Positions 6,418 through 13,020 are shown, counted from the first letter of the stretch. The stretch is DNA of 13,065 nucleotides from BS750m-G62 sp964577175 (GCA_964577175.1 CAZNYC010000116.1:1-13065), one strand, 5' to 3'. Notes: generated by a model from the letters alone, not told the origin. A program made the numbers and translations.

Positions 6418-6507
6418 AGAGCCGATCAACCCCGTTGGATGCGCCAACCGGGCCACACACACGCGGCGGGTGCCCCCCGACGTCGCTCGGGCCAGGCGCC
6501 GACCCGC
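6401..6507. repeat. 107-base direct repeat, copy A
   Basis: This segment aligns without gaps to 7924-8030 with 12 differences by eye (about 89% identity). It starts CGGCTTGCCCGGCCGGG and ends GGCGCCGACCCGC. A central stem CCCCGTTGG/CCAACCGGG carries one mismatch. It ends 25 bases beyond the stop of the sugar dehydrogenase gene. Confidence 0.85.
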
Positions 6508-6532
6508 GGCGCATACGTTCGGGTGGCCGCCC

Positions 6533-7864
6533 TTACGCCTTGACGATCCGCTCGCGGCCGTCGGTGACCTCGGCGGTGGCGTTGCGGGTGTCGAGGACGA
6601 GCGGGCTGTGAGCCACGATCCACGCGTAGTCGTAGTCGCTGTGGTCCGTGGAGATGAGGACGGCGTCCTGGGCGGCGAGGGTCTCCTCGGAGAGCGGCAG
6701 GCTTTCCATCCGCAGGTCGTGCTCGCGCTGCCGGGGCGTGCGGGGGATGTGCGGGTCGTTGTACGCCACCTCCGCCCCGAGGGCCCGCAGTTTCTCGATG
6801 AGGACGATGGACGGGCTCTCGCGCATGTCGTCCACGTCCGGCTTGTACGCCAGGCCGAGCACCAGCACCTTGGCGCCCTTGACGGCCTTGCCGCGCTCGT
6901 TCAGGGCCACCATCAGGGCCTGGACGACGAAGTCGGGCATGGAGGTGTTGATCTCGCCGGCCAGTTCGATGAACCGCGTGGCCACGCCGAACTCGCGGGC
7001 CTTCCACGTCAGGTAGAACGGGTCGATGGGGATGCAGTGCCCGCCGAGGCCCGGCCCCGGCGTGAAGAACGTCTTGTTCTCGCGTTTGCCGAAGCCGAAC
7101 GGCTTGGTGCCGGCGGCCTCGAGCACCTCCCACACGTCGATGCCCATGCGTCCGTAGATGACCTTCAGTTCGTTGACGAGAGCGATGTTGACGGCCCGGT
7201 AGATGTTCTCGGTGAGTTTGGTGGCCTCGGCCACCTCCAGGCTGCCGACGGGCACCACGCGGGCGACGCAGGCGCCGTACAGGGCGCAGGCGGCGTCGCG
7301 GCCGGCGTCGTCCAGGCCGCCGACCACCTTCGGAATGGTGCGGGTGGTGAACTGCGGGTTCCCCGGATCCTCGCGTTCCGGGCTGAACGCCAGCAGGAAG
7401 TCCTTGCCGGCCACCAGGCCGCCTCGCTGCAGGATGGGCCGGAGCACGTCCCGCGTGGTGCCGGGGTAGGTGGTGCTCTCCAGGACGACGAGTTGGCCGG
7501 CGCGGAGGTGCGGCTGCATCTGGTCGCCGGTGCGCTGGAGGTATGTCAGATCCGGCTCGCGCGTCTCGGTGAGCGGTGTGGGGACGCAGATGAGGACGGC
7601 GTCGGCCTCGCCGAGGCGGGCAAAGTCGGTGGTGGCGGCGAAACGGTCGCCCTCGCGCATCTCGCCGACGCGCTCCGACGGAATGTGTTTGATGTACGAG
7701 CGGCCGGCCTGGAGGGCCTCGACCTTCTCCTCGTCGATGTCGAACCCCAGGACGCGGAAGTCGCATTCCCAGAACGCGTGGGCGAGCGGCAGCCCCACGT
7801 AGCCCATCCCCACGATGCCGACGACGGCCTCGCGGCGCTGGATGCGGCCGATCAGGTCGCTCAT
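6533..7864 (-). CDS. wbpA: UDP-N-acetylglucosamine 6-dehydrogenase-like nucleotide sugar dehydrogenase
   Basis: 443 residues, full length. It belongs to the UDP-glucose/GDP-mannose dehydrogenase superfamily, which oxidises a nucleotide sugar C6 to a carboxylate with two NAD+. Motifs: NAD loop GIVGMGYVGLPLA (16-28), CVPTPLTETREPDLTYL (93-109), LESTTYPGTT (128-137), AFSPEREDPGNP (159-170), KLTENIYRAVN (216-226) with the catalytic Lys, and GPGLGGHCIPIDPFYLTW (270-287) with catalytic C277. The REPDL, SPEREDPGN and HCIPIDPFYLTWKAR wording matches the WbpA/TviB branch acting on UDP-GlcNAc, rather than UDP-glucose enzymes. The exact substrate is inferred. The start at 7864 follows AAGGA with a 7-base gap; an upstream ATG at 7879 is less likely. 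It is cytoplasmic and supplies uronic acid precursors for surface polysaccharide, though no glycosyltransferase is nearby. A 107-base direct repeat lies on each side. Confidence 0.93.
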   Translation of the reverse strand: MSDLIGRIQRREAVVGIVGMGYVGLPLAHAFWECDFRVLGFDIDEEKVEALQAGRSYIKHIPSERVGEMREGDRFAATTDFARLGEADAVLICVPTPLTETREPDLTYLQRTGDQMQPHLRAGQLVVLESTTYPGTTRDVLRPILQRGGLVAGKDFLLAFSPEREDPGNPQFTTRTIPKVVGGLDDAGRDAACALYGACVARVVPVGSLEVAEATKLTENIYRAVNIALVNELKVIYGRMGIDVWEVLEAAGTKPFGFGKRENKTFFTPGPGLGGHCIPIDPFYLTWKAREFGVATRFIELAGEINTSMPDFVVQALMVALNERGKAVKGAKVLVLGLAYKPDVDDMRESPSIVLIEKLRALGAEVAYNDPHIPRTPRQREHDLRMESLPLSEETLAAQDAVLISTDHSDYDYAWIVAHSPLVLDTRNATAEVTDGRERIVKA

Positions 7865-7923
7865 GGCGGTTCCTTGCATTGTAAGCGGGCGGCGCTTCCG
7901 GCGCCCGGGCAGGGTGCCACCGG

Positions 7924-8030
7924 CGGCTTGCCCGGCCGGGAAGGGATATCGACCCGGTTGGACACGCCAACCGGGCCACACACACGCGGCGGGTGCCCCT
8001 CGACGTCGCCCGGGACAGGCGCCGACCCGC
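7924..8030. repeat. 107-base direct repeat, copy B
   Basis: Same orientation and length as 6401-6507, with about 12 substitutions and no gaps. The internal stem CCCGGTTGG-ACACG-CCAACCGGG (7953-7975) is perfect here. GCGGCGGGT and ACCCGCCG near its end can close a larger stem. It lies between the dehydrogenase start (59 bases away) and the 3' end of the phosphohydrolase gene. Confidence 0.85.
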
Positions 8031-8099
8031 CGTGCGACGTCTTCCGGCTCCGGGGCGCGATATCCGCATGCAGGCCGCGGCTCGCCGCGGCCTACGGCG

Positions 8100-9497
8100 T
8101 CAATACGCGATGCGTTTGCCCTGAACGTCCGCCTCCGGTTCCAGGCCGTAGAGACCCAGGATCGTCGGGGCCACGTCCATCAGGTGGACGGGCCCGATCT
8201 CCTGTCCGCCGCCCGGCCGCTCGGGATCCCGCATCACGAAGATGCCGTGGTAATCGTGGTTGGCGTCGTCCGGGCCGGTATCGTTCTCGAAGGTGTGGAT
8301 CGTGCCCATGCCCACCTGGCCGACGCTCCGCCAGTCCAGGTCGCCCCAATAGACGATCAGGTCCGGCGCGATGCCATTCACCTGGGGATACAGGTCCTGG
8401 GGCTTGTGGACCCTGGTGCCGATGGGGTTTCCCTCGTGGTCGGGGATGGCGGCGAGGGCGGCGGCGAGTTCGTCGCGGACGGACTCGTAATCGGCGGCCG
8501 GGACGGCGCCCTGGGGCTCGCGTCCCTCGACGTTCATGAAGATGCGGGCGTAGTATCCGCCCTCGCCCCAGGCGCGGGTGCGGGACCAGTCCACCCGGCA
8601 CTTCCGCAGCGGCGTGGGCTCGCCCGGCATCTCCTCCAGCGCCAGCCACCCGTTCTGGACGAGCCAGTCGTTGATGCAGATGCCGCCGGCCATCCCCTTG
8701 GCCCCGTGGTCGCTGACGATGAAAACGACCGTGTCGTCGCCCACGGCCTTCAGCACCCGGCCCAGGCACTCGTCCAGGTACGCGTGGTAGTCGCGGACGG
8801 CGGACTCGTACGGGTTGCCCGGCTCGTACCGGTGATGGGTGGGGTCGGTGCAGGACCACAGGCCGTGGTAGATGCGGTCCGGGCCCATCTCGACCATCAT
8901 GAAGAAGTCCCACGGGTGACTGGCGAGGAGGTGCTCGGCCACGCGGACCCGCTGGTCGGCCATCCGGTAACACTGGTCCAGGATGTACTGCTTGTCGTCG
9001 GTGCGGAAGCCCTCGACGTCGAGCATGTACGTCTCGCCGGCCAGGACGCGGGCGATCTCCTCTTTCAGTTCCGGCGGATGCGTGTACTGGCTGTCCGTGC
9101 TCGGCGTCAGGAAACTGGTGACCAGGTCGCCGTTGAACGGTTTGGGCGGATAGGTCTGTGGCACGCCGAGGACGATGCTCCGCAGGCCCTCCTTGCCGAG
9201 GCGTTCCCACACGCGGTCGCGCCGGATGGCCAGGCTGGTGGCGAACGCCAGCCCCTCGTACGTGTAATCCTTGCGGTTGCGGAAGCCGTAGAAGCCGAGG
9301 CGGCCGGCGTCGACGCCGGTCATCATGCTCGTCCAGGCGGGCACGGTGATGGGCGGGTCGCTGCTCCGCATCCGCGAGCGGACGCCGTCGCCGATGAGAC
9401 GCGCGAGGTTCGGCATCGCCTCCAGGTGCGGCCCGAAGACGAGTTGTGGCGTGGCGCAGTCCCATCCGATGACGGCCACTTTGCGTTTATCAGCCAC
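8100..9497 (-). CDS. alkaline phosphatase superfamily phosphohydrolase/phosphodiesterase
   Basis: 465 residues with no signal peptide. The fold and motifs are those of the type I phosphodiesterase/nucleotide pyrophosphatase group, similar to the COG3379 predicted phosphohydrolases. VAVIGWDCATP gives the first metal-binding Asp (D13). PAWTSMMTG contains the likely nucleophile T56. MGPDRIYHG offers D207 and H211, FIVSDHGAKGM offers D263 and H264, and ANHDYHGIFVM offers H414 and H417. DVAPTILGLYGLE (441-453) is the usual end of such domains. The substrate cannot be told from sequence; members act on nucleotides, lipids or glycan phosphates. The start is GTG at 9497, supported by a strong GGAGG 7 bases upstream. 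Relation to the downstream sugar dehydrogenase is uncertain, because 235 bases with a repeat separate them. Confidence 0.9.
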   Translation of the reverse strand: MADKRKVAVIGWDCATPQLVFGPHLEAMPNLARLIGDGVRSRMRSSDPPITVPAWTSMMTGVDAGRLGFYGFRNRKDYTYEGLAFATSLAIRRDRVWERLGKEGLRSIVLGVPQTYPPKPFNGDLVTSFLTPSTDSQYTHPPELKEEIARVLAGETYMLDVEGFRTDDKQYILDQCYRMADQRVRVAEHLLASHPWDFFMMVEMGPDRIYHGLWSCTDPTHHRYEPGNPYESAVRDYHAYLDECLGRVLKAVGDDTVVFIVSDHGAKGMAGGICINDWLVQNGWLALEEMPGEPTPLRKCRVDWSRTRAWGEGGYYARIFMNVEGREPQGAVPAADYESVRDELAAALAAIPDHEGNPIGTRVHKPQDLYPQVNGIAPDLIVYWGDLDWRSVGQVGMGTIHTFENDTGPDDANHDYHGIFVMRDPERPGGGQEIGPVHLMDVAPTILGLYGLEPEADVQGKRIAY

Positions 9498-9736
9498 GAA
9501 GACACCTCCAGGGATCGCTCGAATCGTTCAAAGGGCCGGCGCCGCACGCAGCCGGGACCGGGCAGAGACGCCAAGGCGAGGCCCTTGCCCCGTCTGTGGC
9601 CGGACGGGTGCGGGTGCGGCCGCAGCGGCGGGCACCACCCCTCCTCAGTATCGGTCCCCGCCCGGCCCGTTTCCACTGTTTTTCGGCCTTTGGGCGAGGC
9701 GGGGGTGTAGCAGCAACTGGCGGCACGGCCTCAACG

Positions 9737-9782
9737 GTCATTTCGAGCGAGGGCCGAAGGCCCGAGTCGAGAAACCTCGCCT
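9737..9782 (+). repeat. half copy of a GTCATTTCGAG-type element
   Basis: GTCATTTCGAGC, a hairpin GGGCC-GAA-GGCCC, then GTCGAGAAACCTCGCC. The order matches the left half of the cloverleaf-like repeats (outer arm, side hairpin, inner arm), but with diverged arms. No right half follows. Confidence 0.5.
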
Positions 9783-9858
9783 TTGGGCTCCAGGCGGCAT
9801 CCCGCGCGGTGGCCTTCGCGGGCCACCGCGCAAAGCGCGGATTCCCCCATGGCATGTG

Positions 9859-9925
9859 CCACGGCGGGTCTTGCCCCGCCGTGGTCTTCGCCTGCAGGAC
9901 GCACGGCCGGACAAGACCGGCCGTG
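9859..9925. repeat. head-to-head hairpin doublet with complementary loops
   Basis: Hairpin 1: CCACGGCGGG-TCTTGC-CCCGCCGTGG (9859-9884), a perfect 10-base-pair stem. Hairpin 2: CACGGCCGG-ACAAGA-CCGGCCGTG (9902-9925), a perfect 9-base-pair stem. The second is the first in reverse orientation with a changed stem, so loop TCTTG is complementary to loop CAAGA. This is an arrangement like the paired REP units of BIMEs. Confidence 0.75.
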
Positions 9926-9978
9926 GCACGGTCCTGTCGGGCCCCCGATTCATCCTTCCCGCGGGCAGATGGGCAGCG

Positions 9979-10881
9979 TCAGTCGGCCGCGGCGGCGGCC
10001 GCGGCCGGCGAGGCGTCGGCCTCCAGGTCGCCCAGGGCGAATTGGATCCCCGCCAGGAAGTGCCGCAGCATCCGCCCGTCATGGAAGATACGCGGGTTGT
10101 GCCCGAGCGAGCAGTAGAAGACCCGCCCCTTGCCGTGTCGGCGAATCCAACTGATCGGGTAATCGTTGTCCCGCCGGACGCACCGTCCGCGAGCCCGGCC
10201 GCCTGCGGTCATGTCCGTCCGTGCCACGTCCACGCTCAAGAGCACGTGCACGCGCTTGCGCGAGTACGGTTCGTGGAAGCGGAAGATCTCGTCGGCGACG
10301 GTGAACCCGCCGCGGGGGAACATCGCGGTGAGCGGGCTGTCCGGATCGTCCCGTTTCACCGTGACCCGCTCGTCGGCGTCGCGATGGGCGGCGCCGCGGG
10401 CGCCCAGGATCGCACCGAACGCGGGCCAGTCGGTCGAGGTGACCGTGACGGCATGGTTCGCGACCAGCCCCCCGCCGCCACGGATGTACGCCGCGAACCC
10501 CTCCCGTAACTCGGACGTGTTGAAGATGGGGCCGAGTGTGTTGTTCAGGAAGACCGCGTCGAACGCCTTGAGCCTCTCGGCGGCCAGCATCGACCGGTCG
10601 TGGCAGACGGTGGCGGCGTAGGCGCCGGTTCGCTCGCCCATGAGGCGCACTGCCAGGTTCGCGTGCGGGATGGAGCCGTGCCCCGGCCGGCCGACGTTCA
10701 GGTCGACGACGAGCAACCGGCGGGCCTTGGCGGGTCTGGCGGGCGCGGCCGGCGGAATCGCCTTCGCGATGGCGGCCCGCGCGGCCTCGCTCACACCCTG
10801 CGGCGGTTTCTCGGCCGTTGCGGCGGGGGAGAGGAGCAGCAGGGCCAGGGCGAGCGGTGCGAATGATCGTTGGATCATCAT
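9979..10881 (-). CDS. secreted ThuA-domain protein
   Basis: 300 residues. Residues 1-23 form a clear Sec signal peptide (MMIQR, a hydrophobic Leu/Ala core, then ATA-E). After an Ala/Pro-rich linker comes a ThuA-like domain (trehalose utilisation family, glutamine amidotransferase-like fold). LLVVDLNVGRPGHG (56-69) is the first strand and loop, FDAVFLNNT (107-115) and GFAAYIRGGGGLVANHA (128-144) follow, and DYPISWIRRHGKGRVFYCSLGHN (240-262) is the family hallmark. In place of the amidotransferase Cys there is no obvious nucleophile, as usual for ThuA. The tail is poly-Ala. AAGGA lies 4 bases before the ATG at 10881 and 7 before the ATG at 10878; either may be used. The gene follows the Tat-exported oxidoreductase on the same strand, separated by two repeats, which suggests joint carbohydrate processing outside the cytoplasm. 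Confidence 0.88.
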   Translation of the reverse strand: MMIQRSFAPLALALLLLSPAATAEKPPQGVSEAARAAIAKAIPPAAPARPAKARRLLVVDLNVGRPGHGSIPHANLAVRLMGERTGAYAATVCHDRSMLAAERLKAFDAVFLNNTLGPIFNTSELREGFAAYIRGGGGLVANHAVTVTSTDWPAFGAILGARGAAHRDADERVTVKRDDPDSPLTAMFPRGGFTVADEIFRFHEPYSRKRVHVLLSVDVARTDMTAGGRARGRCVRRDNDYPISWIRRHGKGRVFYCSLGHNPRIFHDGRMLRHFLAGIQFALGDLEADASPAAAAAAAD

Positions 10882-10919
10882 CTCATCCTTGCTGGTCGAG
10901 CCGGAAGAAGTCCGGGATC

Positions 10920-11029
10920 GTCATTCTGAGGAGGCCGCAAGGCCGACGAAGAATCTCGCCGTGGCCGTTGCCGTCTTGTCTTTCCGGCGGCGAGATTCTT
11001 CGGCTCCGCAAGCGGAGCCTCAGAATGAC
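10920..11029 (+). repeat. cloverleaf-like inverted repeat, copy 3
   Basis: Outer arms GTCATTCTGAGG and CCTCAGAATGAC and inner arms CGAAGAATCTCGCC and GGCGAGATTCTTCG are exact reverse complements. The left side hairpin is GGCC-GCAA-GGCC and the right one GGCTCCG-CAAG-CGGAGCC, identical to copy 2. It sits between the oxidoreductase and ThuA genes, ending 38 bases upstream of the ThuA start. Its orientation is the same as the other copies although the genes here are on minus. Confidence 0.9.
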
Positions 11030-11058
11030 ATCCTCGTGGAAACGCCGTGGGCGTTTCT

Positions 11059-11084
11059 CGCGGCGGGTACGGAGACCCGCCGCG
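11059..11084 (-). repeat. hairpin repeat with CTCCGY loop, after the oxidoreductase gene
   Basis: CGCGGCGGGT (11059-11068) and ACCCGCCGCG (11075-11084) form a perfect 10-base-pair stem. On the minus strand the loop reads CTCCGT, so the element has the same sense relative to its gene as the copy behind ahcY. It starts 26 bases after the oxidoreductase stop. Confidence 0.75.
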
Positions 11085-11110
11085 CCAAAGCGAATGTGGC
11101 ACCTGGCGCG

Positions 11111-12472
11111 TCACAGCGTCCACGGCGACCGCATGGGGCGGAAGAGCCGGCGGTTCGCCTCGGCGTCGCCGGAGAAGACGTGCCGCTGCGGGTCCCAACC
11201 CAGGGACCGGCCGGTCCAGTGGGCGATGCAGCCGAGGTGGGCCACGATCGTGGACCCGCATCCGCTGACGACGTCGCTGGCCGGCCGACGCCGCGTCCGG
11301 ATGCAGTTCAGCCAGTTCTTGTGATGGGGCGGCACGCTGCGGCGGGCCTCCTGCGCCGCCCGTTCTTTCAGGATCGAGGCCGGATGGGCCGCCAGGTACC
11401 CCCGCCGGCCGACGTGAATCCACCCCTCCTCGCCCACGAACAGGGCACCGAAGTTCTGGATCCGCGTCTTCGGGTCCCATCCGGGCGGTATCTCGTGCTT
11501 GCCCGGCTCCAGGTGCCACGTGACCTGGCACCGCACCCTGCCGGGGTAGGTGTACGTAAGCGACGGGACGTTGTCCGTTTCGGGCGGCTCGATGCGAATC
11601 GGCCCGCTGCCGTCCATCCCCAGGCCCCACTGGACCACGTCGAAGGCGTGGACGGTGTTGCTCGTCAGGTTCCCGCCGCCGAAGTCCCGGGTGAAGTGCC
11701 ACGGCACGACGCGCGGCGGCCGGCCGTAAATGTGGTACCGGCTGTTGAACGGACGCCACGGCGCCGGGCCCAGCCACTGGTCCCAGTCCAAACCCTCCGG
11801 CACGGGTTCCGGGGGGAGCATGACGTGCTCGCTCGTCCCGGGGAAGCCGACGTACACCATCCGCACCCGTCCGATCGCCCCCGCCTGCACCAGGGCGCAC
11901 GCCTTCCGGAACTGGGCCGAGGACCGCTGCTGGAGGCCCGTCTGGAACACCCGGCCGGTGCGATGCACCTCCTCGACCATCGCGACGGCCTCGGCGATGG
12001 TCAGGCAGGCCGGCTTCTCGCAGTAGATGTCCTTACCCGCCCGGGCGGCCAGGACGGTGGCCAGGGCATGCCAGCGGTCGCCCGTGGCGATGACGACCGC
12101 GTCGATGTCGTCGCGGGCCAGGAGACGGCGGAGGTCCGTGTACGCGTCGCACCCGCGATACGTGCCGCCGGCGCGGTGCTCGGCGTAAGCGGCCTCGACG
12201 GTGGCCTTGGCGTCGTCGCGGCGCCAGCGGTCGACGTCGCAGACGGCCAGGACCTGGGCCTCGCGGTAGGAGAGGCAGCACCGCAGGTGCCCCCGGCCCA
12301 TCATGCCGATGCCGATGTGGCCGAGGGTGATGCGCTCGCTCGGCGCCTGGGCGCCGCCTGCGCCGCGGGCCGAGGCGGGCAAGACGCACGGCGCCGCGGC
12401 CAGCGCCGCCGCCCCGGCCGCCGTCCGGCCGAGGAACGACCGCCGGGTGAGGCGGTGGTCTATGTGTCTCAT
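11111..12472 (-). CDS. Tat-exported Gfo/Idh/MocA family oxidoreductase
   Basis: 453 residues. The N-terminus has a twin-arginine signal, TRRSFLGRTAAGAAALAAAP (residues 9-28), implying folding with its cofactor before export. The NAD(P)-binding domain starts ITLGHIGIGMMGRGHL (48-63), and the diagnostic EKP triad is at 152-154 (YCEKPACLTIAEAV). FGGGNLTSNTVHAFDVVQWGLGMDG (264-288) is the substrate-domain motif common in planctomycete members. The C-terminus (HKNWLNCIRTRRRP ... EANRRLF-RPMRSPWTL) also matches that group. Such enzymes oxidise or reduce sugars and cyclitols; ThuB-type members make 3-keto sugars. The substrate here is unknown. ATG at 12472 was chosen because it begins the Tat signal and a GGGAT lies about 9 bases upstream; ATG at 12481 would add three residues. 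The gene lies just upstream of the ThuA-domain gene. Confidence 0.93.
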   Translation of the reverse strand: MRHIDHRLTRRSFLGRTAAGAAALAAAPCVLPASARGAGGAQAPSERITLGHIGIGMMGRGHLRCCLSYREAQVLAVCDVDRWRRDDAKATVEAAYAEHRAGGTYRGCDAYTDLRRLLARDDIDAVVIATGDRWHALATVLAARAGKDIYCEKPACLTIAEAVAMVEEVHRTGRVFQTGLQQRSSAQFRKACALVQAGAIGRVRMVYVGFPGTSEHVMLPPEPVPEGLDWDQWLGPAPWRPFNSRYHIYGRPPRVVPWHFTRDFGGGNLTSNTVHAFDVVQWGLGMDGSGPIRIEPPETDNVPSLTYTYPGRVRCQVTWHLEPGKHEIPPGWDPKTRIQNFGALFVGEEGWIHVGRRGYLAAHPASILKERAAQEARRSVPPHHKNWLNCIRTRRRPASDVVSGCGSTIVAHLGCIAHWTGRSLGWDPQRHVFSGDAEANRRLFRPMRSPWTL

Positions 12473-12506
12473 GGTCGACATCCCGTACGTGCACGTGAAC
12501 CGACTC

Positions 12507-12535
12507 ACCCTACACGAACGGGAAGGAAAATCCAA
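12507..12535 (-). promoter_or_regulatory. possible promoter of the oxidoreductase gene
   Basis: On the minus strand TTGGAT (plus-strand 12530-12535) and TAGGGT (12507-12512) are 17 bases apart and lie 34 bases upstream of the start codon. The -10 keeps only TA...T. The surrounding AT-richer patch (12520-12540) supports it slightly. Confidence 0.3.
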
Positions 12536-12566
12536 CAGGCAACCGGCGGTCGCGCGTGAATAAAGC

Positions 12567-12582
12567 GGGGGCACAGTCCCCC
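12567..12582. repeat. short G/C hairpin
   Basis: GGGGG-CACAGT-CCCCC forms a simple stem-loop near the oxidoreductase promoter region. Its function is unknown. Confidence 0.4.
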
Positions 12583-12637
12583 CGGCGCCGGCGGTGCCGG
12601 CTGCGCCCTCGCTGGAGCCATTCAACCCCGGATGGCA

Positions 12638-12689
12638 GCGCGGTGGTTCGGAGGCTGTCCCGAGCGGAGCCGAGGGTTAACCACCGCGC
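12638..12689. repeat. hairpin enclosing a CCCGAGCG motif
   Basis: GCGCGGTGGTT (12638-12648) is the exact reverse complement of AACCACCGCGC (12679-12689). The loop carries CCCGAGCGGAGCCGAGGG, nearly the same as the top of the hairpin at 5649-5687. Confidence 0.6.
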
Positions 12690-12918
12690 TTCGCGCAGTG
12701 CCCGTCTTAGGCGCGGCGGTGCCGGGGCGGTCCCGCGTGCCGGCGCCGTCGGCGCCGCTCATCCCGGCGCAAGGGCCGCGTTCGGTCCCCCGTCCACCTT
12801 ACACTATCGTTCTTCGCCCGCATGACTCACGGGATTTAGACAGGGGGGTGACAGCCTTGTGGCACACGCCCCTCGCAAGGCAAAGCCGGATAACACGACA
12901 ACGCCAGGTCGGCGGTTT

Positions 12919-12946
12919 GCGCGGTGGGTCTCCGTACCCACCGCGC
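12919..12946 (+). repeat. hairpin repeat with CTCCGY loop, third copy
   Basis: GCGCGGTGGGT (12919-12929) and ACCCACCGCGC (12936-12946) form a perfect 11-base-pair stem around CTCCGT. Compared with 3515-3542, one C:G pair is replaced by T:A on both sides of the stem, which keeps the pairing. Confidence 0.75.
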
Positions 12947-12968
12947 TTGAGATATCCTTTTTGGGGCT

Positions 12969-13020
12969 GCGCGGCGGGTAGTCTTGTCCGCCGCGCGGTG
13001 CTCAAGACTGGGCACCGCGC
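12969..13020. repeat. overlapping hairpin doublet with complementary loops
   Basis: GCGCGGCGG and CCGCCGCGC (12969-12977 with 12988-12996) enclose loop GTAGTCTTGT. GCGCGGTGC and GCACCGCGC (12993-13001 with 13012-13020) enclose TCAAGACTGG. The two stems share GCGC at 12993-12996. AGTCTTG (12980-12986) is exactly complementary to CAAGACT (13003-13009). Confidence 0.7.

Larger units (their letters stand above)
5610..6532. other. gene-free region between the tRNA and the sugar dehydrogenase
   Basis: Several open frames cross this stretch on both strands, but they are rich in Arg/Pro/Ala, overlap each other and contain hairpin repeats, and I recognise none as a protein. The region begins with palindromes (5619-5760). 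It then holds a CTCAGGTACTT element near 5940, an AT-rich island (about 5970-6115), a strong two-tier hairpin (6118-6158) and CTTG-loop hairpins (6354-6417). The dehydrogenase gene reads toward this region, so part of it may be its 3' untranslated region. Confidence 0.55.
9498..9978. other. gap with half-repeat and hairpin doublet
   Basis: No gene is supported. Besides the leader of the phosphohydrolase gene, it holds a half copy of a GTCATTTCGAG-type element (9737-9782), the stem GGTGGCC-TTCGC-GGGCCACC near 9810-9830, and a head-to-head hairpin doublet (9859-9925). No convincing promoter for the minus-strand gene at 9497 was seen. Confidence 0.55.

Noticed and set aside
5585..6600. Integrated element using the tRNA-Ala 3' end as an attachment site
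   Set aside because: No second copy of the tRNA 3' end and no integrase gene are visible in the window.
6269..8539. 756-codon plus-strand frame
   Set aside because: It is an antisense shadow of the sugar dehydrogenase and part of the phosphohydrolase, passes through both direct repeats, and has no recognisable domain.
2031..11029. CRISPR array
   Set aside because: The repeats are far apart, palindromic over their whole length and without regular spacers, and no cas gene is present.
10640..12559. 639-codon plus-strand frame opposite the oxidoreductase
   Set aside because: It crosses repeat copy 3 and is antisense to a conserved gene; its composition is typical of a shadow frame.
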